A stretch of 33,521 nt of DNA. Origin: Pseudomonadota bacterium. GTDB lineage: Bacteria; Pseudomonadota; Gammaproteobacteria; Pseudomonadales; Pseudohongiellaceae. The stretch spans positions 76,972 to 110,492 of the forward strand of contig JAQCKF010000010.1 in NCBI GenBank assembly GCA_027592275.1. The letters are read 5' to 3'. Shown here piece by piece: positions 17,381 through 25,484 of the stretch (position 1 is the first letter of the stretch; the number at the start of each line of letters is the position of its first letter). The notes beneath the pieces are model-generated. The model ran no database searches. It saw only the letters and a program-made list of their open reading frames with translations, and was not told the DNA's origin. A program made the translations under genes and the position numbers.

Positions 17381-17386
17381 TATAAT
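17381..17386 (+). promoter_or_regulatory. Candidate -10 box for the glycosyltransferase gene
   Basis: A consensus TATAAT lies 38 bases before the chosen ATG and just after the preceding terminator, as expected for a new transcription unit. The -35 region is poor. Confidence 0.45.
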
Positions 17387-17423
17387 GGTGGCTCCACACT
17401 GATTGCCGACAGGCTTGAATTTG

Positions 17424-18437
17424 ATGTCGTTATTGCTGTTATGTAGCCTACTTTTTCTCGGTTCTGCAATCCTAACGGGTTTGTTTCGCTGGGCAGCCCA
17501 GCGAGTTCGGCTCGTTGCTGTCCCTGTCTCCAGAAGCGCTCATTCGACGCCTGTCCCTGTCGGAGGAGGGGTTTCGATAGTAGCTTTGATTCTCTTAGTT
17601 ATTGCTTACTGCTATTTTACTGACCAAATCCCTGCAAATGAGTTTGCGGCCTTAATGGCCGCGATTATGATAGCGATAATAGGTATCGTGGACGATGTTA
17701 AGCAGTTGGATGTGCGTTGGCGCATTCCTGCTCAGTTCCTGGCCTCAGCCTTTGTTGTCTATTGCCTGGGCGATGTTCCGGCCATAGATTTTGGTCTCTT
17801 CATCTTTTCAGAATCGATCTTGCTGAATGTGTTGGGGGTATTTGCACTGGTTTGGTTGCTCAACCTTTATAATTTTATGGACGGGATAGATGGTATCGCA
17901 GCGACAGAATTGATCGTTGTAAACTTAGTGTCATTAATAATTGTTATAAACAATGATTCTGTTTTGACTCTGTTATCTGCGAGTTTTGCTGCTGCTACAG
18001 GAGGGTTCTTGCTTTGGAACTGGGCGCCAGCGAAAATATTTATGGGAGATGTGGGTAGCAGCTTTATTGGATTTACCTTAGGGGTGATGGCGCTGTTGTC
18101 ACTGCACCATGGCAGTATGACTGTATGGACTTGGGTCTTATTATTGGGTGTATTTATTGTGGACACTACTCTGACCCTGTTTGTTCGATATAGGGGTAAG
18201 CAGCGCTGGCACGAAGGGCATGCCTCTCATGCCTATCAAAATGCGGCGAGGCACTACAAGAGTCACGCAAAAGTGACGATAACCGTTATATTGATAAATC
18301 TTTTTTGGCTAGGACCGCTGGCTTGGTTGTCCATGCAATACCCCAAAATGGGGCTGGTCATCGCGGCAATAGGCCTGATACCTTTGTTGTTGCTAGCGAA
18401 GCGCTTTGGTGCGGGGCACGAGAATTTCTCATTCTAG
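17424..18437 (+). CDS. WbpL/WecA-type undecaprenyl-phosphate sugar-1-phosphate transferase
   Basis: This is a polytopic membrane enzyme of the MraY/WecA family that starts a surface polysaccharide by moving a sugar-1-phosphate from a UDP-sugar to undecaprenyl phosphate. About ten hydrophobic segments are visible. Family motifs are in order: RSAHSTPVPVGGG, IGIVDDVKQLD (metal-binding Asp pair), NLYNFMDGIDGIA, AKIFMGDVGSSFIG, and the cytoplasmic histidine motif RWHEGHASHAYQ. The last resembles WbpL (QuiNAc/FucNAc transferases) more than WecA. I chose the ATG at 17424 (337 residues); TTG codons at 17403, 17415 and 17421 are also in frame. The next gene encodes a WbpM-type dehydratase, which in Pseudomonas makes the sugar nucleotide precursor used by WbpL. 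The sugar specificity is an inference. Confidence 0.9.
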   Translation: MSLLLLCSLLFLGSAILTGLFRWAAQRVRLVAVPVSRSAHSTPVPVGGGVSIVALILLVIAYCYFTDQIPANEFAALMAAIMIAIIGIVDDVKQLDVRWRIPAQFLASAFVVYCLGDVPAIDFGLFIFSESILLNVLGVFALVWLLNLYNFMDGIDGIAATELIVVNLVSLIIVINNDSVLTLLSASFAAATGGFLLWNWAPAKIFMGDVGSSFIGFTLGVMALLSLHHGSMTVWTWVLLLGVFIVDTTLTLFVRYRGKQRWHEGHASHAYQNAARHYKSHAKVTITVILINLFWLGPLAWLSMQYPKMGLVIAAIGLIPLLLLAKRFGAGHENFSF

Positions 18438-18501
18438 ACCAAAATACTCAACGCCCCACCAGGTAGCGGATTAGTTGATTGAAGGATAAAGAGGGTACGC
18501 C

Positions 18502-20460
18502 ATGAACCTGTATACGATTCCATTATCACGCTCTGTGAAGCAGATCCTAATGATGGTCGCCGATGCGTTGATGATAGTGTTAGCACTAGCATTCTCTTTT
18601 GTATTGCTCGGGAAGGACTTCTTCGATCAGGATCAGCGATTCTATTTTTATCTTTCTCTGGCTACGACGGTCAGCATCTTGGTATTCATCCGCATTGGCC
18701 TCTACAGGGCGCTGGTTCTGTATATGGGCTTGCAGAGTGGCTTTCTGATATTGCAGGGAGTTACGGCTGCGAGTTGTCTGCTTGCTGCTTCCTATTTTTT
18801 CGCGAAAACCCCGGAATCATCAGACCTATCGATCTTACCAATCTTCTGGATGATTGCCTTGTTACTGATAGGCGGCACCAGATTCTTTGCCAAAGTTTTG
18901 TTGCAGAGCCTCATTCAAAACTTCAGGCCGAAAGAGCCCGTAATCATATACGGCGCTGGTAGCTCAGGCATGCAACTTCTCGTTGCATTGCAGAACGGTG
19001 ATCAATACCTGCCGGTTGCATTCGTCGATGACAGTCGCAATTTGATCGGCAATACTGTGCATGGCATCCGTGTCTATAGTCCTAATACTTTGTATGAACT
19101 CATTGAGAGTTTCTCTGTCCGTCAGATATTTTTAGCAATTCCTTCTGCAACCCATGGCGAGAGAAAGGAAATCTTAAATCGGCTGGAGCACCACCCAGTA
19201 CATGTGAAAACGGTGCCGGATCTGTTTGATATGGTTTCTGGAAAGATGGGTGTCGATGAGATCCGAGACATCGATATCGAGGATCTCCTAGGCCGCGATA
19301 TAGTTCCTCCCAACCCGGAGCTACTGGGCGCTTGTATAACGAATCAATCGGTTATGGTAACCGGAGCGGGCGGTTCAATTGGCTCGGAGTTGTGTCGTCA
19401 GATCATAGCAATCAATCCTTCGCGCTTAATCCTATTAGATACTTTCGAATTTGGGCTCTACAAATTAGAAGCGGAGCTCATGGAGAAACTGCAGAGCATC
19501 GAAGGGGGCGGCAATATTGAGATTGTTTCCTTGCTCGGTTCCGTCGGGAATAGGCTGCAGATGGAAAACGCGATCAGGAGCTTCAAAGTCGATACCGTCT
19601 ATCACGTAGCGGCCTATAAACAAGTGCCAATGGTTGAGAAAAATGTTGTAGAGGGGGTACAAAATAATATATTTGGCACCCTTGTCTCAGCGCAGGCAGC
19701 CGAAAAGTTCAAGGTTAAGAACTTTGTTCTTATTTCAACTGATAAGGCTGTGCGGCCGACGAATTTTATGGGAGCCACTAAGCGATTTGCAGAGCAAGTA
19801 CTGCAGGCGTTAGCGGCGCGTGAAAGTGCTACGAAATTTAGCATGGTGCGTTTCGGTAACGTACTAGGATCTTCAGGCTCTGTAGTGCCGTTGTTTCGGC
19901 GACAAATCGGCATGGGCGGGCCCGTGACAGTTACGCATCCCGAAGTAACTCGTTATTTCATGACGGTACAAGAGGCGGCACAGCTTGTGATTCAGGCCGG
20001 GTCGATGGCGACGGGCGGTGATGTGTTTGTTCTCGATATGCACGAACCGATAAAAATTATCGATTTGGCGAAGAAGATGGTTCACCTGATGGGTTTTGAG
20101 GTAAAAGATGAAAACTCCTATAGAGGTGACATAGCCATCGAATACACGGGCCTAAGGCCAGGTGAGAAGCTCTATGAAGAGCTATTGATTGGTGAGTCGG
20201 TTACTGGCACCGAGCACCCCAAAATTATGCGGGCAAAAGAAGAGACCTTGTCCTGGAGCGAATTGGAAGTTCTATTGAGTAAGCTAGAGCTTGCCTGCAA
20301 ACTGATTGACCTTAAAGAAATACGTAAGCTACTCATGAAAGCGGTAGTTGGGTTCGAGCCAAAAGATGAGGTCAGCGATCCGCAGTGCGAAGGGCAGCAA
20401 GAGCAATCGACACAGACTAAGAGCCAGAGAGCAAAAATCACGCCTTTGTTTAAAGACTAA
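18502..20460 (+). CDS. Membrane-bound UDP-sugar 4,6-dehydratase (WbpM/CapD/FlaA1 family)
   Basis: This is a large nucleotide-sugar dehydratase, expected to convert UDP-GlcNAc to the 4-keto-6-deoxy intermediate for QuiNAc/FucNAc-type sugars. Four hydrophobic segments cover about residues 15-130. A first Rossmann motif YGAGSSG is at 150-156. The catalytic SDR domain starts with TGAGGSIGS at 287-295. As in WbpM, the usual catalytic Tyr is replaced by Met: STDKAVRPTNFMGATKR, with Met423 and Lys427. MVRFGNVLGSSGSVVPLF and LRPGEKLYEELL complete the signature. The length of 652 residues is normal. GAGG lies seven bases before the ATG. It probably forms an operon with the transferase 64 bp upstream. 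A strong bidirectional terminator follows. Confidence 0.93.
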   Translation: MNLYTIPLSRSVKQILMMVADALMIVLALAFSFVLLGKDFFDQDQRFYFYLSLATTVSILVFIRIGLYRALVLYMGLQSGFLILQGVTAASCLLAASYFFAKTPESSDLSILPIFWMIALLLIGGTRFFAKVLLQSLIQNFRPKEPVIIYGAGSSGMQLLVALQNGDQYLPVAFVDDSRNLIGNTVHGIRVYSPNTLYELIESFSVRQIFLAIPSATHGERKEILNRLEHHPVHVKTVPDLFDMVSGKMGVDEIRDIDIEDLLGRDIVPPNPELLGACITNQSVMVTGAGGSIGSELCRQIIAINPSRLILLDTFEFGLYKLEAELMEKLQSIEGGGNIEIVSLLGSVGNRLQMENAIRSFKVDTVYHVAAYKQVPMVEKNVVEGVQNNIFGTLVSAQAAEKFKVKNFVLISTDKAVRPTNFMGATKRFAEQVLQALAARESATKFSMVRFGNVLGSSGSVVPLFRRQIGMGGPVTVTHPEVTRYFMTVQEAAQLVIQAGSMATGGDVFVLDMHEPIKIIDLAKKMVHLMGFEVKDENSYRGDIAIEYTGLRPGEKLYEELLIGESVTGTEHPKIMRAKEETLSWSELEVLLSKLELACKLIDLKEIRKLLMKAVVGFEPKDEVSDPQCEGQQEQSTQTKSQRAKITPLFKD

Positions 20461-20517
20461 ATGAGTTTAAAGATCAGCTGAGACTGCGTTAGCAAGAGAA
20501 TTAGATAGCTAAATATG

Positions 20518-20567
20518 AAAAAGTCCGAATTCTGCCCTCTAACATGAGGTTTGAATTCGGACTTTTT
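20518..20567. terminator. Bidirectional intrinsic terminator between convergent genes
   Basis: AAAAAGTCCGAATTC (20518-20532) pairs perfectly with GAATTCGGACTTTTT (20553-20567). The loop can form a further CCTC/GAGG stem. There are T-runs on both strands, so it can end the dehydratase transcript and the opposing cyclophilin transcript. Confidence 0.92.
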
Positions 20568-20585
20568 TGTAAGCAGGAAAAATGC

Positions 20586-21158
20586 TTATTGGCGTTTTGC
20601 TGAAACAATAATCACTGGCTCAACGGGTACGTTCGGGAAGCCATTGCTGCCAGTGCCTGTTTCGACTATGGCAATAGCATCGATTACGTCCATTCCCTCT
20701 ATAACTTCGCCGAATACGGCATAACCGAAACCACGTGATGTTTCATCAGTGTGGTTTAAAAAATCATTGTCCACGAGATTCACAAAGAATTGGGCGGTAG
20801 CGCTATCTACGACATTTGTTCTGGCCATTGCTAGCGTGCCGCGATCATTCGGCACAGAGGCAGAGGCCTCATTCTTAATAGCATCATAGGTAGACTTCTG
20901 CACCATGTCAGGACTAAAACCACCACCCTGAACCATGAAGCCTGGTATAACGCGATGAAAGATCATGCCATCGAAGAAGTTGTTGTCTGTATAGCGTAAA
21001 AAGTTCTCAACAGAAATGGGTGCCTTGTCCGCCCAAAGTTCTATCTGGATTGTGCCTTTGTTGGTCTCCATGACAACGATCGGGTTGTCTTGGGCCATCG
21101 ATAGTGAACTCAGCAGTAGAGGGATGGTAAGGAGTATTGATAGTAGGGTTCTTCGCAT
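20586..21158 (-). CDS. ppiA: Periplasmic peptidyl-prolyl cis-trans isomerase (cyclophilin, PpiA type)
   Basis: Cyclophilins speed up isomerisation of Xaa-Pro bonds in folding proteins. A Sec signal peptide is seen at residues 1-22 ([22 protein letters not shown]), so this copy is periplasmic. The active-site block [19 protein letters not shown] is intact, followed by [18 protein letters not shown] and [17 protein letters not shown]. The length of 190 residues matches E. coli PpiA. A near-perfect ribosome-binding site (GGAGG) is six bases from the ATG, the strongest in this part of the window. It stands alone between the polysaccharide genes and the PEP-CTERM gene and is convergent with the former. 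Confidence 0.95.
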   Translation of the reverse strand: MRRTLLSILLTIPLLLSSLSMAQDNPIVVMETNKGTIQIELWADKAPISVENFLRYTDNNFFDGMIFHRVIPGFMVQGGGFSPDMVQKSTYDAIKNEASASVPNDRGTLAMARTNVVDSATAQFFVNLVDNDFLNHTDETSRGFGYAVFGEVIEGMDVIDAIAIVETGTGSNGFPNVPVEPVIIVSAKRQ

Positions 21159-21684
21159 AAGATGCCTCCAATGTGGCGGGTATGGCTGAATTTCTAAGCC
21201 GCTAACTATACATTAATTTGTCTAGGCTTAACCACAGGTGAATCTCTTCGATATGAAAGAGGCGACCATATTATTTGAGTCAAAAGATGAGTGAAAATAA
21301 GTAGTGGGATTGATTGGCTAACCCGGGCTTGATATTCGAATTAGTTTGGGAAATTGGGGCGTATTCCTAACCAGCGAAGCCAGCTTGCAGAAGGAAGAGG
21401 CAGAGCGTTTCTAGAGGGGTGTTAAGGGCCTAGTAAATGTCCCTTTGATTACCTAATCAGAGAAGTTTGAGCATTCCCTTACGCAACTATTTTTACACCT
21501 GTTGTGTTGATTCTATCGATAAGTGTCAGCTTTTCTTACAATCCTAAGGAGAACCTAAAATTGATAGCTGCTAATCCATTGATACTATTCAATTAACTAT
21601 ATTCGGTACAACTCTTGCGTCTTTATTGCTACAAAAAAGTAATGCTGTTAAAAGCATTCGCAAAAAAATGGGAGCTGGGTAGCT
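21159..21684. other. Long intergenic control region between ppiA and the PEP-CTERM gene
   Basis: These 526 bases hold no gene I can support. They must contain the divergent promoters of ppiA and the PEP-CTERM gene. The part next to the PEP-CTERM gene includes a sigma-54-type -24/-12 element (21604-21618). No clear pair of activator sites was seen by eye upstream of it. Confidence 0.7.
21604..21618 (+). promoter_or_regulatory. Candidate sigma-54 (-24/-12) promoter of the PEP-CTERM gene
   Basis: CGGTAC (21604-21609) and TTGC (21615-21618) place the invariant GG and GC exactly 10 bases apart, as in the consensus TGGCAC-N5-TTGC. Transcription would start near 21630, about 55 bases before the ATG. 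Sigma-54 control by PrsK/PrsR is known for PEP-CTERM genes in some bacteria. Confidence 0.55.
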
Positions 21685-22401
21685 ATGAGCATATCGAAAA
21701 GAATCAATTTTATCTCAGCGGGGCTACTACTTTGCCTTGGTGCCACAACAGCACAAGCAGACGTTATAACCGGTGGAGTAACTGGAGGTTCTGCGCTAGA
21801 TGCAGGAGGCGCGTTTGTTGAATTAAGTGTACCTCTAGGTAATCCGTTTGGTGCGGCGAACAGCATAGGCGCCGATACGTTTCAATCTCCTAATTTCTAT
21901 GTATTTAACGAGAGCCAGAATACTACCACCACTGGATCTTTGAGTTTTGACTACGGTGTTGGTGAGTCAACGACTGGTGGCCATGTAGGCGGCACTATCG
22001 CCGGTGGCACCACTGTGGCGAGCCATTATGTGTTTTTCGATCCAGGTCCGTCTCAGTCGATTCAGGCATTTGTGCAATTTGATGCGGTCATTTTAGGTGT
22101 AATAACCGCAACAGGTACCCTCGCTGCTAGTGATTATCTAGCAAACACAGGCGTTAATTACCTTAACCCTGGTTTGAGAGGGCTTGAAGGTGGCGACAAG
22201 ATTGTCTCAGTTACTGGGGATGCGGTATTCGTTGACTCGAGCGCCTCCACTCCCGGAGACTATATTCGGGTGCTGACAGCATTCTTACCAGGTGGAGCTG
22301 TTCCCGAGCCGAGCGCTTTCGTGCTACTAGTTCTTGGATTTATGGGGCTCACCTTAATCAAAAAAAATCTGCATGCCTCAAGTATCCCAAACCAGGCATA
22401 G
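21685..22401 (+). CDS. PEP-CTERM sorting domain protein
   Basis: This is an exported protein of 238 residues expected to be cleaved by an exosortase. The signal peptide spans residues 1-25, with probable cleavage after AQA (TTAQA|DV). The mature part is Gly/Ser/Thr-rich, low in charge and nearly free of cysteine, typical of these surface proteins. The C-terminal sorting signal is clear: VPEP at 206-209, a hydrophobic segment at 211-225 (AFVLLVLGFMGLTLI), then KK at 226-227. A slightly long 11-residue tail follows. No enzymatic domain is recognised. PEP-CTERM proteins co-occur with exopolysaccharide synthesis and with exosortase XrtA; the neighbouring sugar genes fit, but no exosortase gene is in the window. 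Confidence 0.9.
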   Translation: MSISKRINFISAGLLLCLGATTAQADVITGGVTGGSALDAGGAFVELSVPLGNPFGAANSIGADTFQSPNFYVFNESQNTTTTGSLSFDYGVGESTTGGHVGGTIAGGTTVASHYVFFDPGPSQSIQAFVQFDAVILGVITATGTLAASDYLANTGVNYLNPGLRGLEGGDKIVSVTGDAVFVDSSASTPGDYIRVLTAFLPGGAVPEPSAFVLLVLGFMGLTLIKKNLHASSIPNQA

Positions 22402-22804
22402 AAATACTTTCAACTAACAAGCCTCTTCGCTCGAGGTGGTTTGATAGTTGCTACCGCTTGATCGATCACCAGCTCCGATCTAGCCGTTAACTCTTTGAAC
22501 ACAGGTCGCCGTAACTAATATAAAGGATCCTAGCCGCTACCCTTTTTAATTGTCAGCAGTACGGTTTAACTGTGGTCTTTTTTAGTTCATTTTTCCGCTT
22601 CCCTAGCGGTGCGTGATGCATCGCCCTTCAAAAAAGCGTTTCAATAAGCAAAATTAATTGAATGCCACTTCTAAGCGGCGGGCGAGTTAGGTCCGGATAA
22701 AATTCTTTGTTCTTTAATATAGGACGCAAGCTTTCATGAATCTGCGACCTAATGTAAGAAGCGGGATACGTTACTGCGAAAAAGGGGAGGGGATTTAGAA
22801 AGAG
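22402..22804. other. Gene-poor region between the PEP-CTERM gene and tRNA-Asn
   Basis: About 400 bases without a supportable gene on either strand. A weak CCTC/GAGG hairpin shortly after the PEP-CTERM stop (near 22422-22436) could be its transcript end. An 8-bp GATGCATC palindrome lies near 22616-22623. Otherwise I see nothing specific. Confidence 0.6.
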
Positions 22805-22839
22805 AAAACCCGCGTAGCTGTTGGGCTACACGGGTTTTT
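22805..22839 (-). terminator. Intrinsic terminator of tRNA-Asn
   Basis: AAAACCCGCGTAGC (22805-22818) and GCTACACGGGTTTT (22825-22838) form a long stem. The single mismatch on the plus strand is a G-U pair on the minus strand, and the stem sits right after the tRNA 3' end in that direction. Confidence 0.8.
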
Positions 22840-22842
22840 GTG

Positions 22843-22917
22843 TGGCTGCCCAACCAAGACTCGAACTTGGAACCAAGTGATTAACAGTCACCTACTCTAC
22901 CATTGAGCTATTGGGCA
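22843..22917 (-). tRNA. tRNA-Asn (anticodon GTT)
   Basis: This is a 75-nt cloverleaf on the minus strand with CCA encoded. The acceptor stem is TGCCCAA/TTGGGCA with discriminator G; the T loop is TTCGAGT. The anticodon stem GGTGA/TCACT closes the loop CTGTTAA, giving anticodon GTT (Asn). tRNA-Asn beside uvrB flanks the O-antigen locus in Pseudomonas as well. Confidence 0.97.
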
Positions 22918-23085
22918 TCATTTGCGTTCGCGCTATTTATGCTGACACGAGTATAGCTGCGAATCGCGCGTATACTAATGAGAAAAGCTCTATTGGTCAA
23001 TACTCACGGACAGCCAAGTGCTCTTCTGTCTTAATCTCAGAGGCTGTTGTACTCTTACTGGTTTAGCTGTAGTCGGAAATTTCCA

Positions 23086-25104
23086 ATGGCAAGCCAGTTT
23101 AAGCTTCACTCAAATTTCAAGCCAGCAGGTCATCAACCTCAAGCCATTGCCGGTCTCATCGAGGGGTTGGAAGACGGCTTGCATGCGCAGACTCTGCTCG
23201 GAGTCACCGGATCCGGCAAAACTTTTACAGTGGCCAATGTGATCGAACACATGCAGCGGCCAACTTTGGTTATGGCCCCCAACAAGACGCTAGCGGCTCA
23301 GCTCTACGGAGAATTTAAAGAGTTCTTTCCAAAAAACGCGGTCGAGTACTTCGTATCCTATTACGACTACTATCAGCCAGAGGCTTATGTGCCCTCGTCG
23401 GATGTCTATATAGAGAAAGACTCTTCGATTAACGACCATATTGAGCAGATGAGGCTCTCCGCGACTAAAGCGCTGCTCGAGAGAAGTGATGTAGTGGTGG
23501 TGGCTACAGTCTCGGCAATCTACGGCTTAGGGGATCCGAAGTCCTATCTTAAAATGGTGGTTCATCTCGATCGGGGTGAAAAGGTAGATCAGCGCAATCT
23601 GATCAAACGACTTACAGAGTTGCAGTACACACGCAACGACATGGAATTGCGGCGGGCGACTTACCGAGTTCGAGGCGATGTGATCGATATCTATCCGGCG
23701 GAATCCGAGCGCCATGCGATTCGAATAGAGCTTTTCGATGATGTGATAGAGAAGCTCTCATTCTTCGACCCATTGACGGGCAAGCAGATCAAAGAGGTGC
23801 CACGATTGACAGTTTTTCCGAAGTCTCACTATGTGACTCCTAGGGAAACGCTGTTGGGTACGCTCGATGATATTAAAATTGAGTTAAAGGAGCGCCTGCA
23901 ACAACTGCGTAGCAACAATCGTCTTGTCGAGGCGCAAAGGTTGGAGCAGCGCACGAAGTTCGATCTGGAGATGATTCAGGAGCTGGGCTACTGCACTGGA
24001 ATTGAAAATTACTCTCGTTATCTCTCGGGAAGAGGCGCGGGCGCACCGCCTCCGACTCTCTATGACTACCTGCCTAAGGATGCATTGGTCATCGCCGATG
24101 AGTCTCATGTCTCGATTCCGCAGCTAGGTGCTATGTACAAGGGCGACAGATCAAGAAAAGAGACTCTCGTGGAATATGGTTTCCGCCTGCCCTCGGCTCT
24201 CGACAACCGGCCGCTGCGCTTCGAGGAATGGGAGAACCTCACACCACAGATCATCTATGTGTCGGCAACACCAGGCGTCTACGAAGAAGAGCATGAAGGA
24301 AACAGGGTGGAGCAGGTCGTAAGACCTACAGGTTTGATCGACCCCAAGTTAGAAGTGCGTCCCGCAGTAACTCAAGTAGATGACTTACTATCCGAGGTAC
24401 GCCAGGTAACAGCTATCGATGAGCGCGTGCTCGTCACCGTGTTAACGAAACGGATGGCTGAGGATCTTACCGACTACCTCGCTGAGCACGGCGTGCGAGT
24501 CAGATATTTGCATTCCGACATAGAAACTGTAGAGCGCTCGGAAATATTGCGCGACCTACGCTTAGGTAACTTTGACGTGCTAGTGGGAATTAATTTGCTG
24601 CGAGAGGGCTTGGATATTCCCGAAGTCTCATTAGTTGCCATCTTGGATGCGGACAAGGAGGGTTTCCTTCGCTCGGAGCGCTCCCTCATTCAGACCATAG
24701 GCAGAGCCGCTCGAAACCTCAATGGCAGGGCTATTCTCTATGCCGATCGAGTGACGGGGTCGATGGAGCGCGCTATGGGAGAGTCGGAGCGACGTCGCAA
24801 CGTACAGATCGAATACAACAAGGAGCACAACATCACTCCGGTGGGTGTTAAGACGAAGGTGTTGGATATCATGGAGGGAGCCTATGCTAGCCCGACAAAC
24901 AGGGTACGCAGGCGGGATAAGGGTCCGGCGGAGAAGGGCGGCGCCTTCTCGCGTATCGATTTCAATGATCCGGTAGCCGTTACCAAGGAAATCAGTCTGC
25001 TTGAATCGAAAATGTACGACTTAGCTAAGAATCTCGAATTCGAGGAAGCGGCCGATACAAGGGACAAGATTGCGCAGCTCAAGAATCAACTGTTAAAGCA
25101 ATAA
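23086..25104 (+). CDS. uvrB: Excinuclease ABC subunit B
   Basis: UvrB is the damage-verifying helicase-like subunit of nucleotide excision repair; it is loaded by UvrA and recruits UvrC. The Walker A motif GVTGSGKT is at residues 39-46. The beta-hairpin region [12 protein letters not shown], the DESH Walker B motif, helicase motifs ending with [10 protein letters not shown], and the C-terminal UVR domain ([24 protein letters not shown]) are all present. The start is the ATG at 23086 (672 residues), with GGAA upstream; the frame is open for 13 more codons from a non-conserved upstream start. No LexA box (CTGT-N8-ACAG) is visible upstream, so SOS control is not supported here. It is divergent from tRNA-Asn. 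Confidence 0.98.
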   Translation: MASQFKLHSNFKPAGHQPQAIAGLIEGLEDGLHAQTLLGVTGSGKTFTVANVIEHMQRPTLVMAPNKTLAAQLYGEFKEFFPKNAVEYFVSYYDYYQPEAYVPSSDVYIEKDSSINDHIEQMRLSATKALLERSDVVVVATVSAIYGLGDPKSYLKMVVHLDRGEKVDQRNLIKRLTELQYTRNDMELRRATYRVRGDVIDIYPAESERHAIRIELFDDVIEKLSFFDPLTGKQIKEVPRLTVFPKSHYVTPRETLLGTLDDIKIELKERLQQLRSNNRLVEAQRLEQRTKFDLEMIQELGYCTGIENYSRYLSGRGAGAPPPTLYDYLPKDALVIADESHVSIPQLGAMYKGDRSRKETLVEYGFRLPSALDNRPLRFEEWENLTPQIIYVSATPGVYEEEHEGNRVEQVVRPTGLIDPKLEVRPAVTQVDDLLSEVRQVTAIDERVLVTVLTKRMAEDLTDYLAEHGVRVRYLHSDIETVERSEILRDLRLGNFDVLVGINLLREGLDIPEVSLVAILDADKEGFLRSERSLIQTIGRAARNLNGRAILYADRVTGSMERAMGESERRRNVQIEYNKEHNITPVGVKTKVLDIMEGAYASPTNRVRRRDKGPAEKGGAFSRIDFNDPVAVTKEISLLESKMYDLAKNLEFEEAADTRDKIAQLKNQLLKQ

Positions 25105-25143
25105 CTTAAATGCGCTATTAGAGACAATAGTGACATAAAGCCA

Positions 25144-25173
25144 TCGACACATTGTCCCGTGATTCCGTATAAT
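25144..25173 (+). promoter_or_regulatory. Promoter of tRNA-Val
   Basis: TCGACA (25144-25149, 5 of 6 matches to the -35 consensus) and TATAAT (25168-25173) are separated by 18 bp. The start would be near 25180, about 20 bases before the tRNA. Confidence 0.7.
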
Positions 25174-25199
25174 CGTCATTCCTTTCTATCGAGTAAATT

Positions 25200-25276
25200 A
25201 GGCGCGTAGCTCAGCTGGTTAGAGCGCTGTCATGACATGGCAGATGTCGACGGTTCGAATCCGTCCGTGCCTACCA
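25200..25276 (+). tRNA. tRNA-Val (anticodon GAC)
   Basis: This is a 77-nt cloverleaf with encoded CCA. The acceptor stem AGGCGCG pairs with CGTGCCT (one G-U pair). The D arm is GCTC/GAGC and the T arm GACGG-TTCGAAT-CCGTC. The anticodon stem CTGTC/GGCAG closes the loop ATGACAT, giving GAC (Val). The acceptor stem only pairs fully if the gene starts at A25200. It precedes thrS, as in Pseudomonas. Confidence 0.95.
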
Positions 25277-25354
25277 TTCGTTAGAAGTTAGTTAGTACAA
25301 ATAATCGGATGGAAGATTTTAGTAGATTGGACGATATCCTCTGATCTTACCCGT

Positions 25355-25437
25355 GGTTATGGGGTTCTGAAGAATCCTTTTATCTAACCAATAGTTATGG
25401 GGTTCTGAAGAATCCTTTTATCTAACCAATGGTTATG
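25355..25437 (+). repeat. 38-bp tandem duplication in the thrS leader
   Basis: Unit 1 (25355-25392) and unit 2 (25393-25430) differ only at their first base. A third copy stops after GGTTATG (25431-25437). Each unit contains a bulged GGTTC-TGAA-GAATCC stem followed by TTTT. The ends of unit 1 (TGGTTA/TAACCA) can pair with each other. The junction TAACC-AAT-GGTTA can pair instead, so the folds are mutually exclusive. The array lies between tRNA-Val and thrS. Confidence 0.9.
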
Positions 25438-25484
25438 TTGACGCGGGAGGTCTCCTCTCCTCTCTCTTTCTAAGTGGAAATAAG

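Noticed and set aside
22921..23085. SOS (LexA) box upstream of uvrB
   Set aside because: No CTGT-N8-ACAG or close variant could be found by eye between tRNA-Asn and the uvrB start.
25355..25437. Tandem 38-bp repeats as a small CRISPR array
   Set aside because: The units are directly adjacent with no spacers and there are no cas genes.
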